Shown piece by piece: positions 1-9,027 of a stretch of 34,354 bases of DNA. Source of the DNA: Candidatus Sigynarchaeota archaeon. GTDB taxonomy: Archaea > Asgardarchaeota > Lokiarchaeia > Sigynarchaeales > Sigynarchaeaceae. The position numbers were made by a program, and so were the translations under genes. The notes beneath the pieces were generated by a model. The model searched no databases. It had not been told where the DNA came from and saw only the letters and a program-made list of their open reading frames with translations. The stretch is taken from the NCBI GenBank assembly GCA_030587525.1, contig JAUQYW010000518.1, positions 1 to 34,354 on the forward strand, written 5' to 3'. The first letter of the stretch is position 1; every line of letters begins with the position of its first letter.

Positions 1-17
1 ATAAAAAAACGTTTTAT
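1..17 (-). terminator. AT-rich hairpin and T-run after the flippase gene
   Basis: Just past the stop of the minus-strand membrane protein, bases 1-6 and 12-17 are inverted copies (ATAAAA/TTTTAT). On the minus strand they are followed by a run of T. Archaeal termination depends mainly on T-runs, so this is a reasonable terminator. The window edge hides anything further downstream. Confidence 0.4.
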
Positions 18-18
18 T

Positions 19-2226
19 CTATTTCTCTTCGTCGAAATTGGCCATTTTGGCCCTGAAAGTTTTCGCTAGGGCTTCGTCCTTGTTTTCCTCGGCGATCGAG
101 GCCATGTAACGGAACAGACGATGAGTTTCCACCTTGTCGTGCGCAGCGATCGCTGCGTCTGCTTGGGATTGCAGTTCTTTCAAATCATCGAGGTACTTGA
201 ATTTCTTTTCCATGATGATCTTAGCATCGAGATCCCTGCGGATCTGTAAGAGCTCGTCAGCTTCCTTGAGTGCGAGATCCGTGTTCTTGAACGCAAACTT
301 ATTTTTCCAGGGCGAGCGATCATGGAAGAACTTCGATACATTGTACATCATCATCGTGATCCCCTTGCTAGGGCCGCTTAATTGGGCTGCCTTGCGGAAA
401 TCTTCGAGACTATAATCGTCCCACCCTCCAAATGTTGAGTATAACGGTGCGAAGATGCAAGCGGGAAACACCAAGAGCGCGGCGAGGATGATCAAGATCC
501 CTGGAAGTAGAGCAAGGTACTCGGCGATGTTCCGGCTCCAATCTGCCGACCTGAAACCGGCTAGCGTGGCATCGTACATGATTGGGTAGAGCACGTAGGT
601 CAAAATGGCAAGGAACACGCAAAACAAGCCCGTGGCGATACCCGTCGCGATGACGCCTTGACCGATCCAGTCCTTGATCTTGAGCTTGACAATGCGCTTG
701 TTGATGTACGCCCAACCGATGATCACGAAAATGATTTTGACAGGGATCGGCGCGAAGATGAAGGTGTAAACCGATACACCACCGAAAAATGGCGCAAGCC
801 AGATGAACAAGAGAAACACGCCGAAGCTCATCAAGGTTTCCAGGATGGAAAAACCTTGCCGTTCGAGAATGTGGTGGCCGGTCATGGCCTGGTATTCTAT
901 CTTGCCATCCTTCTGCTTTGTTCCGAGCTTCTTGCCCACCTTTGCGATGACCGAGAACGGCATGGAATCGAAGGTGGAGAGCAGCGGCTCGATGCAAGCG
1001 GGCGCTATCAGCGGTATCGCCAGCACCCAGTCCGACCCGAGTATCTTGACCGCGGAAAACAAGAGTGGGGGCAACGTGATCAAGATCTGTGGCAAGAAGA
1101 AGAAGCTAATGAATGTCATCCATTTCAACGCACTTTTCGTGTAATGAAACGTCAAGTTGGTCTTACCATTGTTATGCGCTTCCGAAAAGGAGATCCCCGT
1201 CCAATTCGCCATCGGTCCCGCGATGTTCGCGAGCCCTGCGATGCCTTTTGCAAGGCTCAACAAGCCCACCCACGTGGAATAGCTCGGAAGGAGCAGGATC
1301 ATGATGTTGAGCCGGAAAAACTCGAAGAACGTACCGAACGTGGGGCCAATCATGGTCTTCAAGCCAAAATCCAATGATTCTTTCACGACCGCCTTCGAGA
1401 ACCGTGGTCGCATCGCGTCGAGCGCCGTGAAACCTGTTGTTTTCATCACATCGGAGAAAAACTTCGCCCCAAGTGCGAGGGCGAGGAAATCATCCACGTA
1501 TTGGCCGACGATGTAGCCAATCGATGCACCCATGACGAAGCCGACTCCAGGCACGTTGTTAAAACCGTACCCGAGAAGGAGGGTGAAGACGACCGTCGTG
1601 ATGTTTTGCACCAGCGTGTCTTGAAGGAAACTGATGAGCTGGATCTTGCCGAATTGTTGATAAGAACGGAGCACATTGCCAAACACGCTCAACATGCCCG
1701 GGAATTGCACCGTGGAATAGATGAGCATCATCCAGGCCAAGTGTGCAATCGTCATCTGAGGAAGCCAGTATAGCACGAACATGGCGACCATGGTTACCTG
1801 AACAAGACCCGTGATCATCTGGAACCAGATAAAAAAACTGATGTATTCCATTGCCCGCTTGGGATTTTTGATGCGATATTCGGGTAAAAAGCGACCCAGC
1901 GCGTCGCCAAGACCTGCATCAAATAACGTGAAGAGCAGTCGGAAATAACCGGTCACGATCGTGGAATAACCAAAGATTTCTGGATAAGGGACGATCGCGG
2001 GTAGGAGTGTACTTCCAATAGCGAGCACGATTAAAGCTCCGACGATGAAAAGAATGTAGTTGTAGAAGAAGCCTCCGATGGGACGTGCGAAACCGACCTC
2101 GTCCCAGCCTGTTTCTCGTTTTTTCACAATATTCTCGATGACATCTTTCTCATCATGAATAGTGACTTGTTCCGATGCAGCTGCATCCTTTTTCGACTTT
2201 TGCCTTCCTAACTTCACGTTTATCAT
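19..2226 (-). CDS. Polysaccharide/lipid flippase-like membrane protein (MOP/MATE superfamily)
   Basis: A 735-residue protein with a soluble N-terminus (about 1-50), a dozen or more hydrophobic segments between about 55 and 615, and a charged cytosolic tail of about 140 residues predicted to form coiled helices (about 660-720). Residues 90-115 (GYFRLLFTLFDAGLGDALGR) resemble the first-helix region of Wzx/RfbX-type oligosaccharide flippases, which move lipid-linked sugars across the membrane. Family flippases are usually 400-500 residues, so the extra C-terminal tail and enlarged loops are unusual. The ATG at 2224-2226 is the first in-frame start and has no strong Shine-Dalgarno. The gene stands alone, transcribed away from the chimeric remnant at 2.35 kb. 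A role in surface glycan export would fit the heavily glycosylated protein encoded nearby. The superfamily is fairly secure; the substrate is unknown. Confidence 0.7.
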   Translation of the reverse strand: MINVKLGRQKSKKDAAASEQVTIHDEKDVIENIVKKRETGWDEVGFARPIGGFFYNYILFIVGALIVLAIGSTLLPAIVPYPEIFGYSTIVTGYFRLLFTLFDAGLGDALGRFLPEYRIKNPKRAMEYISFFIWFQMITGLVQVTMVAMFVLYWLPQMTIAHLAWMMLIYSTVQFPGMLSVFGNVLRSYQQFGKIQLISFLQDTLVQNITTVVFTLLLGYGFNNVPGVGFVMGASIGYIVGQYVDDFLALALGAKFFSDVMKTTGFTALDAMRPRFSKAVVKESLDFGLKTMIGPTFGTFFEFFRLNIMILLLPSYSTWVGLLSLAKGIAGLANIAGPMANWTGISFSEAHNNGKTNLTFHYTKSALKWMTFISFFFLPQILITLPPLLFSAVKILGSDWVLAIPLIAPACIEPLLSTFDSMPFSVIAKVGKKLGTKQKDGKIEYQAMTGHHILERQGFSILETLMSFGVFLLFIWLAPFFGGVSVYTFIFAPIPVKIIFVIIGWAYINKRIVKLKIKDWIGQGVIATGIATGLFCVFLAILTYVLYPIMYDATLAGFRSADWSRNIAEYLALLPGILIILAALLVFPACIFAPLYSTFGGWDDYSLEDFRKAAQLSGPSKGITMMMYNVSKFFHDRSPWKNKFAFKNTDLALKEADELLQIRRDLDAKIIMEKKFKYLDDLKELQSQADAAIAAHDKVETHRLFRYMASIAEENKDEALAKTFRAKMANFDEEK

Positions 2227-2336
2227 CTTGAAATAGTGGGCATGAATTATGGTGTAAGGTACTGTTTGCTTTTAAAAAAAGATACCGAAGAAAACTGAAA
2301 ACTGGAATATTATCTGGATTGCTTTGCTTGTTTCGT

Positions 2337-2640
2337 GAGCTTCAAGAAGCTTGAGTGAGAAAACAAGTATTGCCATAAATGCTCGTGACCGAATATTGAC
2401 CACCCTCGATCTGAAGGAACCCGACCGCGTTCCCATTTTCGAGGGAACTATCGACAATATCGCCATCGCCAAGGAATTCGGGGGCAAGACGTCCATACAA
2501 GGCTTGAGAAAAGCGATGCGGGCGATTTCCCGCATCCCGGGCTGGCGTTCCCTCTATGCCGGATTTATGAAGAGCGGATTCGTGTATAAGATGGGCACGG
2601 ATCGGCTCTATGCATTCAATAAAAAAGTGGGAATTGACAT
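2337..2640 (+). repeat. Partial duplicate of 7823-8126 (direct repeat, copy 1)
   Basis: This segment aligns without gaps to 7823-8126, including 38 bases upstream of the start codon. Over the 266 coding bases I counted 37 mismatches by eye (about 86% identity), mostly at third codon positions. The alignment ends sharply at 2640, where TGACAT occurs twice in a row (2635-2640 and 2641-2646). Confidence 0.9.
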
Positions 2641-2851
2641 TGACATGATCAACACGATCCGGAACACGCGGATTCAAATCTTGAACATCAAGCCGCTCGC
2701 TGCAGGTCGCGTGGAGCCAGAGATTGGACTCAATTTTTGCTTCAACAACATCAAGGACAATGATTTCGTGGCATGCGGGTTCGGTTGCATGCAGGACGCC
2801 GATTACGATTGCCAGCTCGTCGAGCGGATCTTGGCCAAGTCGAAAAAATGA
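2351..2851 (+). pseudogene. Chimeric remnant: UroD-like N-terminus joined to an unrelated C-terminus
   Basis: The open frame can be read from a TTG at 2351 for 166 residues. Its first ~97 residues after the start match the N-terminus of the UroD-family protein at 7861 almost residue for residue (shared: LTTLDLKEPD, VPIFEGTIDNIAIAKEFGGK, FMKSGFVYK, TDRLYAFNKKVGID). The ATG used by that gene is ATA here (2375-2377), so the ancestral start is lost. After 2640 the homology stops and the frame continues in-register into ~68 residues that look like the tail of another enzyme (KPLAAGRVEPEIGLNF, then a VACGFG stretch), possibly the end of a TIM-barrel protein that I cannot name. All UroD-type active-site and metal-binding regions are missing. 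This is best explained as a deletion or recombination product. Because the frame is open it could still be expressed, but a UroD-type function is very unlikely. Confidence 0.75.
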
Positions 2852-2861
2852 GAATTATTGT

Positions 2862-4352
2862 TTATAACTGCTTTTTTCCGATGGGTATCTCCTTCCCGTT
2901 CCCCTTTCTCTTCACGGGACGGGACTTGTACGCCGGGTTGCTCATATTCGCGGCTTTCCCGTGGTATGATACAAACCAGATCAAGAATACAGTTACGCCC
3001 ACGGCAGTTCCTACCATTGCCATTAATGAAATGAAATTCATGTCGGGAAGTGGCGGGGCAGGGCCAATCGTCCAGGAAACATCGATGTCATCGAGGTAGA
3101 CATTCACGCCAGAGCCAGCGGTGAACTCAAGATTCTGCAGCGGGCCCGCGAATTCACTCGTCACCTGAAGCAATTCACTCATCCTTCCATCGGAGACGAT
3201 CTTGAACGTGGAATTATCCAGCATCGCTATGGTGAAGTGGTTGTTGTCCCCCCACATGAACCATGACGAGTAATTCCACGTACCGTTCACGCGGTTATAG
3301 ATCCTTCCATATTGCATGTCGAATTTCAGCTGGATGCTGCCATTTCCCACGCCCATAATGCTCACGTTCAAATGCGTCGTGCTATAACTTATATATATCA
3401 CGCCGAGCTTGAAGGAGATGTTGTACGCGCCCGGCGCCGATGGCGAGTCCACCATGTCATACACGGCGCTGCGGGAACTCGGTTCGACGCGCAGCTGGTT
3501 GTTATTCCACCTGCGTTCGACGTACCACCTGGGTCCTTCCCAGCGAGACGAGGCCCAGGTGATGGAACCAGAGTACGACTCGAAATCTTCGTCGGGAATC
3601 GCGCTTGGAAGCGGTTCCATGGGGTTGAACCGGATCGAATAATTTTTCGTCCCGTTCCCCAGGCTCGTCGATCGGGCGTAGTAACTGGTGTCGCAACCAT
3701 GATTGAGACCGCACGAGTAGGTCGTCACATTATCGAGCGACAAGTAATTGAAGACGATCGACCCGGTCTCGTAAAGCACCATCTCGAATGTACCGATCAA
3801 ATTGCCAGTGCCATCTGCTCGCACTTCTTTCCATTCCACGACGAACCGGTTCGGATTAGAAAGGCTCGCGTGGAAAATACCGCTCGACCCGGACAATACG
3901 TACATCTGGCTGAAGAAAGGCATAATCGAGTGGGGTAACGAGGTTGTCGGTATGCTGATCACCGAACCATAATTTATTGAGTCGTAAAGAGCGTATCCTT
4001 CTGTCGAGATGCGGAGTTCATCGTTCCCGTCGCCGAAGAGAGAGAAGCCGTTATCGAACGGGAGGTCTCTCACGAAGAGAGAATCGTCAGAAACGCTGTC
4101 ACGAGTCCCGTTCGTCACGTCGATCCAATGGAACGTCGCGTTCTCGATCATGGTGTAATTGTACACGGTCGAAGCCCGCAACATGGGCGGATCGAAGGTC
4201 CTCGTGGTGCGGGTGCTCGCGGGCCATGGAAACGATGATAATGATAGGATGGACACCACGATCCCGATTACGAGTAATATGACATTTTTCCTGGAGTTTG
4301 ATAGGAGAGTTTGCTTGATCATGCCTTCTTCACTTGTTGTTTCTCTCTTCAT
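2862..4352 (-). CDS. Surface-anchored N-glycosylated beta-rich protein
   Basis: A 496-residue protein with a hydrophobic helix near the N-terminus (about 23-42), a long ectodomain and a second hydrophobic helix near the C-terminus (about 439-463) followed by a basic cytosolic tail. The ectodomain has about twelve N-x-S/T sequons, which fits archaeal S-layer-type or surface glycoproteins. Residues ~65-245 resemble the jelly-roll domain in many secreted archaeal proteins (W-x-D near 76, LPF near 97, FVVEW near 170, then a strand ending GSIVFNY). Residues ~255-430 look like a second, concanavalin-like sandwich. C214 and C220 could form a small disulfide loop. The second Met (residue 11) is an alternative start nearer the helix. 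It is the last gene of a three-gene operon, 16 bases after the M50 protease gene. Binding partner and function are unknown. Confidence 0.7.
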   Translation of the reverse strand: MKRETTSEEGMIKQTLLSNSRKNVILLVIGIVVSILSLSSFPWPASTRTTRTFDPPMLRASTVYNYTMIENATFHWIDVTNGTRDSVSDDSLFVRDLPFDNGFSLFGDGNDELRISTEGYALYDSINYGSVISIPTTSLPHSIMPFFSQMYVLSGSSGIFHASLSNPNRFVVEWKEVRADGTGNLIGTFEMVLYETGSIVFNYLSLDNVTTYSCGLNHGCDTSYYARSTSLGNGTKNYSIRFNPMEPLPSAIPDEDFESYSGSITWASSRWEGPRWYVERRWNNNQLRVEPSSRSAVYDMVDSPSAPGAYNISFKLGVIYISYSTTHLNVSIMGVGNGSIQLKFDMQYGRIYNRVNGTWNYSSWFMWGDNNHFTIAMLDNSTFKIVSDGRMSELLQVTSEFAGPLQNLEFTAGSGVNVYLDDIDVSWTIGPAPPLPDMNFISLMAMVGTAVGVTVFLIWFVSYHGKAANMSNPAYKSRPVKRKGNGKEIPIGKKQL

Positions 4353-4368
4353 TCACTTTTTTTTGCGT

Positions 4369-5688
4369 CTACATTCCAATGCCGAATAAACGTCGCCCTC
4401 CATCTATTGGAAAGAGCACGATCATGGCGACGAGCAAGAGCACGGCCATTATTTTCCGAGATCGAGCCAAGGGCACGGCCAACTCGAACGCGATGTCGCC
4501 AGGTTCAGCCTCAGACCGTGTTGCCCGTTTCATTGCAGAACCAAGGCCTAGCATCACAAACACGTAAAAATACTCAGAGATGAAGAACGATACTGCGAAG
4601 CCGATTCCCAGGCCCACGAGGGTAGACCACTTGTATGGAAAGACGCTGCGAAATATGAGCCCCCCGTCGAAAAAACTCACGGGAAGCAAGTTGAGCGCGG
4701 AAACGTACAATCCAACCCAGCCAGAGAACGCCAGCGGGTGCATAATCACGAGGGTGTCAGGCAATAACACGTCACCAGGAGCATACAAGGACCAAGTGGG
4801 AACGGGATACATCATCCGTTGCATCGCATAGACGAGGATATTATAGTTATTCACGTTATCACGGATGAAAACCAGCACGTCTTGCTGCGTCGCGCCAGGG
4901 TTTACGGCTTGCATCATGGCTAATCTCAAGTTGATATATTCGGCGGTCGGCACCTGCAACGAGAGAAACTGGCCGATGATGACGAGGACGAGCGATGCGA
5001 TGATGCCGAGCACGATGCCACCCGCGGCTATGTCGAAGGTTTCGTTTCTCGTGCTCATGTCCCCCTTGATCTTCACGAACGCGCCGAACATGCCGATGGG
5101 TGGTGGCCCGGGAATCAAGAAAGGGACCGACGCGGGAATCTCGTGACGATCACTTGCGATCTTGTGCCCCATCTCGTGGCAGAAGATGATGATGACCATG
5201 CCTGCCATAAAAAGAACCGTGTTGATGGTGTTTAGCACGGCCGTGTTGTTCGCATAGCCGAAAACGGGATCGACGAGCGTGAAATAAAACAAGGCAGATA
5301 AGTACACGGTGATCATAGTGATGGAAAAGAGCACCCCGCTGGCGACGAGCTCGCGTTTCTTCTTGCGCAGGGCCTCCGCCTTCACGTCCATGCGAGGAAC
5401 GATGATGGCGTGGAACAAGCGTTGCCCGTGAACCACCCCCTTGCCCGTTGCAGCGCTGTGCCGCTCGATCCAGGCCTTGCCAACAGGGGAGAGCTGCAAT
5501 CCAAACCCGCGAGACCGGAGCTCCTCGTTTGCCTGCTCGAGCGCGGTGGCAGGCCCGGGTACAGCCGCCGGTATTTCGACCACGCACCGTGGTTCGAATG
5601 ATTCCGTGCTCGTCTCGAACTCGACGATGCGAAAATATTTCTCCAGGATTGCCTTTATCGCAACCTGGATCGGGCTCGGTTCACTCAT
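4369..5688 (-). CDS. Site-2-type zinc metalloprotease, M50 family
   Basis: A 439-residue integral membrane protease. The zinc motif HExxH is present as HEMGH (171-175) in a hydrophobic helix. The second family motif, with a metal-binding aspartate, is NLLPVSFFDGG (333-343, Asp341). M50 enzymes cut transmembrane helices or membrane-near segments to release or mature proteins. The first ~110 residues form a soluble domain of unknown type. About 100 residues with an extended loop lie between the two motifs. The ATG (5686-5688) overlaps the end of the upstream gene by 8 bases, and the stop lies 16 bases before the surface-protein gene, so the three genes are very likely co-transcribed and translationally coupled. 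Neighbouring membrane proteins are plausible substrates by context only. Confidence 0.9.
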   Translation of the reverse strand: MSEPSPIQVAIKAILEKYFRIVEFETSTESFEPRCVVEIPAAVPGPATALEQANEELRSRGFGLQLSPVGKAWIERHSAATGKGVVHGQRLFHAIIVPRMDVKAEALRKKKRELVASGVLFSITMITVYLSALFYFTLVDPVFGYANNTAVLNTINTVLFMAGMVIIIFCHEMGHKIASDRHEIPASVPFLIPGPPPIGMFGAFVKIKGDMSTRNETFDIAAGGIVLGIIASLVLVIIGQFLSLQVPTAEYINLRLAMMQAVNPGATQQDVLVFIRDNVNNYNILVYAMQRMMYPVPTWSLYAPGDVLLPDTLVIMHPLAFSGWVGLYVSALNLLPVSFFDGGLIFRSVFPYKWSTLVGLGIGFAVSFFISEYFYVFVMLGLGSAMKRATRSEAEPGDIAFELAVPLARSRKIMAVLLLVAMIVLFPIDGGRRLFGIGM

Positions 5689-7675
5689 CGACCCTCATCC
5701 TCGAGAACTCGTCAAGAATCGCTATCGCGGGAGAATCCACGTCGACCCAGTACAAGAAATACTGGAACTTGGAGATAAACGGCGATTCCACGAGGGGAGT
5801 CTTGAAATAGATGGTCACGGTCTTGTACACGAGGCCCTTCAACACCTTGCTCCCGTACTCGACGTGGGAAAAGTTATCGCGCGGCACGATGCTCACCTTC
5901 CCGTCCCCCCATGCGCAGATCATCTTCTTTTGCGTGAACGCGATCTCCGTCTTCTTGAGCATCGAGATCGTGGTTATCTTTATTAATCCTTGGCAGCACC
6001 CGCACATCAACAAGAACATCACCGCGAAAATGTCTGCGATGAATGGAGGAATGAAGGAAGTGGGTGATATATGCATCGCGACAAGGATTACCAGGATTGC
6101 CACGCATGAGGCAATGAAGGCGATGAAGCCTGGAGAAAAGACAACGTTTTTCAAGTGCCCCGGCTTGTACACGTGGATGATCCTCTCGCCGGGCTCCAGG
6201 TAAAGCTGGTACATCGCGGCCGGGTACCGCGTGGGCGTCGTGTCCGCGGCCATCAGGTCGATGTCGTGGCGGGCCGTGGCGGACGCAGGGGCACTTGCCT
6301 CCATCACGATACCGCTGCCTGTGGTGACCTTCTTACGAGGTGGCAAGGGACGTTCCTCGGGGCTTGACACGCGACCCTCGAGGATGTCGACGAGGCGCTG
6401 CTTGAACGGGTCGGCTTCGAGCATCGCCTGGTTCACCTCGTCCGGCGTGAACCAGTTACCGCTCGATTGCATCCACGCGATGTAATGGTTCAAGAAATCA
6501 TGGAGTAATCCAAACGTGTCCTCGAGCGGGCCGATGACCTTCTTGAAGGACTTATCATCGGTGTTGTAAAGCTCCAGGACATTGATCTCGTAGGTCTCGA
6601 TAATTCCCGCGCTCTTCGTCGCGCACGCGATGCGCCAGCACAAGCCCGGGGTGAATGGAACCGTCTCTTGCTTCCAAGGCGCGGTGATCGTGATGCCCTT
6701 GCTATCTACCCACGCGAGCTGTTGCGACGCGAGGAGTATCGCGCCAAGCCGCCTGTGCTCCTTGACATTGACCACGATCGCCATCACGATGATTAAAAGA
6801 CCGACGCCCAGCGCGTAACCCATTATGAGGCCAATAAGGTACGACGGGAGGCTGAGAGACCATACAACGAAGCCGAGCATGATGGCCGTTCCTATCCATA
6901 CCCCAACCGGCGTGGCTATGGTGATCTTCCTCTGTTTTGCCTTGATGGCCTCCATGTCCTTCGCGGAGATCTTGAACTTCGAGGCGGGGTCGACCGGGAC
7001 TGGTCGGTTCATCTTCTTGTATTGCAATACTTGCTGCGTGGCGAGGGGCTGGTATCCGAAAACCAGTGACTCGATCAAGTTCTTGGCCCACGATAACTCT
7101 TCAAGATCGGTGAACGCGAGCTCGTACTTGAACATGGTTCTGAAAATTCGCGGCAACGATAGTGGCTCTTGAGTCTTGACCATTATCCGGATGACGCAAG
7201 GCCTTCCCTTGTTCACGAGGCTGCCCATCGCCTTCATCGAATAGTCGATGCCAGTTATGTCTGTGTAGGGAAAGCGCGTGAGCATATTAGAACCTGCAAC
7301 GTTCTTTCGCTTGCTACGCACGGCCATATATATTGCCGTTTCCGTGAACGCGATGACGATGAACGAGTAATATTCGTATAGCTTGTTTCGCAGCAGCACG
7401 GCAGCAATCACCGAGCTGGAAAGGGTGAGGATTATGACCCAGCTAAGGTTCTGGATCATGTTTTCCATGAGGTCGAATGACCCCATCGAGAGAAACAAGG
7501 AAATGAACACGAACGGGAGCATGATAGACACCAGCGGAATCATGACCAGCATCATGATGATGTCGACGATCGCAAAACCGCCCCGGGCGCCGTAATGCAA
7601 GTACTTGATCGTCTCGCCCGCGGGTATCTTGATATTCACTCGATGCAGCAATGCACGTTGCAGTATCTCGTTCAT
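5681..7675 (-). CDS. Membrane protein with three TM-hairpin/beta modules (bPH-like)
   Basis: A 664-residue protein. Three modules can be seen, each a transmembrane hairpin followed by a beta-rich soluble part: hairpins at about 33-62 plus 78-95, 255-272 plus 280-302, and 515-535 plus 544-562. Each is followed by a similar strand pattern (IAFTETAIYMAVRSK at 108-122, ASQQLAWVDSKGITIT at 316-331, IAFTQKKMICAWGDGKVSI at 578-596). Modules one and three also begin with a matching turn (AGETIKYLH and PGERIIHVY). This arrangement is typical of membrane proteins with bacterial PH-like domains, but I cannot confirm that family by eye. Residues 435-485 are a low-complexity linker. It is the first gene of the operon with the M50 protease and surface protein, starting at the ATG at 7673-7675. 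Function unknown; it may be a scaffold or sensor. Confidence 0.6.
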   Translation of the reverse strand: MNEILQRALLHRVNIKIPAGETIKYLHYGARGGFAIVDIIMMLVMIPLVSIMLPFVFISLFLSMGSFDLMENMIQNLSWVIILTLSSSVIAAVLLRNKLYEYYSFIVIAFTETAIYMAVRSKRKNVAGSNMLTRFPYTDITGIDYSMKAMGSLVNKGRPCVIRIMVKTQEPLSLPRIFRTMFKYELAFTDLEELSWAKNLIESLVFGYQPLATQQVLQYKKMNRPVPVDPASKFKISAKDMEAIKAKQRKITIATPVGVWIGTAIMLGFVVWSLSLPSYLIGLIMGYALGVGLLIIVMAIVVNVKEHRRLGAILLASQQLAWVDSKGITITAPWKQETVPFTPGLCWRIACATKSAGIIETYEINVLELYNTDDKSFKKVIGPLEDTFGLLHDFLNHYIAWMQSSGNWFTPDEVNQAMLEADPFKQRLVDILEGRVSSPEERPLPPRKKVTTGSGIVMEASAPASATARHDIDLMAADTTPTRYPAAMYQLYLEPGERIIHVYKPGHLKNVVFSPGFIAFIASCVAILVILVAMHISPTSFIPPFIADIFAVMFLLMCGCCQGLIKITTISMLKKTEIAFTQKKMICAWGDGKVSIVPRDNFSHVEYGSKVLKGLVYKTVTIYFKTPLVESPFISKFQYFLYWVDVDSPAIAILDEFSRMRVDE

Positions 7676-7822
7676 GAGCTATCGCCTACCTGTCGTCCTC
7701 CAGGAAAATCGCGTGCTGGATATGCTGATCTGACCCGGCCAATGCTCTTAAAGGATTACGGTAGAATAGTGAGAGGTGAGTGAAGGTACGGCTTGCCTAA
7801 GCATAAATCAACAAGCGTCAAC

Positions 7823-8126
7823 AAGCTTCAATAAGCCTGGAAGCGAAAAAGAGTATTGCCATGAACGCTCGTGACCGCGTGTTAACCACGCTCGATCTGA
7901 AGGAGCCCGACCACGTTCCCATTTTCGAGGGAACCATCGACAACATCGCCATCGCGAAGGAATTCGGCGGCAAGACGTCGATACAAGGCTTAAGAAAAAC
8001 GATGCGGGCGATTTCCCGCGTCCCGGGCTGGCGCGCAATCTATTCCGGTTTCATGAAAAGCGGATTCGTATACAAGCTAGGCACGGATCGGCTCTATGCC
8101 TTTAACAAGAAGGTCGGTATCGACAT
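7823..8126 (+). repeat. Direct repeat, copy 2 (source of the 2337-2640 duplicate)
   Basis: This is the intact partner of the 304-base duplicate at 2337-2640, with a constant offset of 5486 bases. It covers the 38 bases before the start codon and the first ~88 codons of the UroD-like gene. Both copies point the same way. Confidence 0.9.
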
Positions 8127-9027
8127 GGTGCTGGCCATGTCGAGCATGATGCTCACAAAATGCAAATTCCCGACCTGGAACTCTTTTGTCGATGAATTCG
8201 GGCGCATGCAGCGCATCGAGCTGTATAACGGCACTGATCAGTTTGTATATGTTGATGGCTTTTTCAAGTCCCGCGAGGAGTATGAAGCATGGGGCCCTGT
8301 TGACCCGAACCACCCTGCACGCGAGCAAATCATCAAGCATTCCTTCAAGATGGGTGACAAGCACGATCTCCTCGTTGCGGTCTTTCTCGTGGGCGTTGTC
8401 GAGCCCACCTGGGAATCATTCGGCTTCGAAACCTTCTCGCATCTGCTATACAAGGAGAACTCGTTCATGCGAAAGGTGTTCGAGGATCGCGGCAAATTCA
8501 GCCTCGACCTCGCCAATGTGGCTATGGACCTCGGCGCTGAAGTCCTATTCATGCACGATGACCTCGGGTACAAGGGGCGCCCGTTTTTCTCGCCGCGCAT
8601 GATGGAGGAACTTGTTTACCCTTACTACCAGCGGGTCGTCGAAGCGGCGCACAAGCGCGGCGTCAAGGTGCTCCTTCATTCTTGCGGCAATATCATGGAC
8701 CTCGTCCCTACCCTCGTGAAGATCGGGTTCGATGGCCTCAATCCAATCGAGCCGACCGCGGGCATGGACATCTTCGAGATGAAACGAAAGTATGGGGACC
8801 GAATCACGCTCATCGGAAATGTTTCGCCCCAGGATCTTGCTACCGGAACTGCGGATTATATCGCGGCCTACACGAGGCGGCTGCTCCGCGAGGTTGCACC
8901 TGGTGGCGGGTACATCCTCGCGAGCGGGCACTCGATCAACCCGTACGTCAAGAAGGAGAATTACCTCGCAATGCTGGGCGTTGTTAAGCAGTATGGAACC
9001 TACCCCATCCACGATATTCCATCATAA
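7861..9027 (+). CDS. Uroporphyrinogen decarboxylase/MtaA-superfamily protein
   Basis: A 388-residue protein of normal family length. It starts ARDRVLTTLDLKEPDHVPIF, the family's usual opening, and has HSCGN (His273, Cys275), IGNVSP and a C-terminal ILASGHSINPYVKKENY. The superfamily includes heme-pathway UroD and cobamide:thiol methyltransferases such as MtaA. The HxC pair recalls MtaA zinc ligands, but where MtaA carries a further cysteine near the C-terminus this protein has GHSI, so the zinc site may be incomplete. No heme or corrinoid genes lie nearby, which argues against true UroD. A sulfatase follows in the same frame directly after the stop. It starts at ATG 7861, which the duplicated copy shows to be the ancestral start. 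The superfamily is clear; the substrate is not. Confidence 0.85.
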   Translation: MNARDRVLTTLDLKEPDHVPIFEGTIDNIAIAKEFGGKTSIQGLRKTMRAISRVPGWRAIYSGFMKSGFVYKLGTDRLYAFNKKVGIDMVLAMSSMMLTKCKFPTWNSFVDEFGRMQRIELYNGTDQFVYVDGFFKSREEYEAWGPVDPNHPAREQIIKHSFKMGDKHDLLVAVFLVGVVEPTWESFGFETFSHLLYKENSFMRKVFEDRGKFSLDLANVAMDLGAEVLFMHDDLGYKGRPFFSPRMMEELVYPYYQRVVEAAHKRGVKVLLHSCGNIMDLVPTLVKIGFDGLNPIEPTAGMDIFEMKRKYGDRITLIGNVSPQDLATGTADYIAAYTRRLLREVAPGGGYILASGHSINPYVKKENYLAMLGVVKQYGTYPIHDIPS

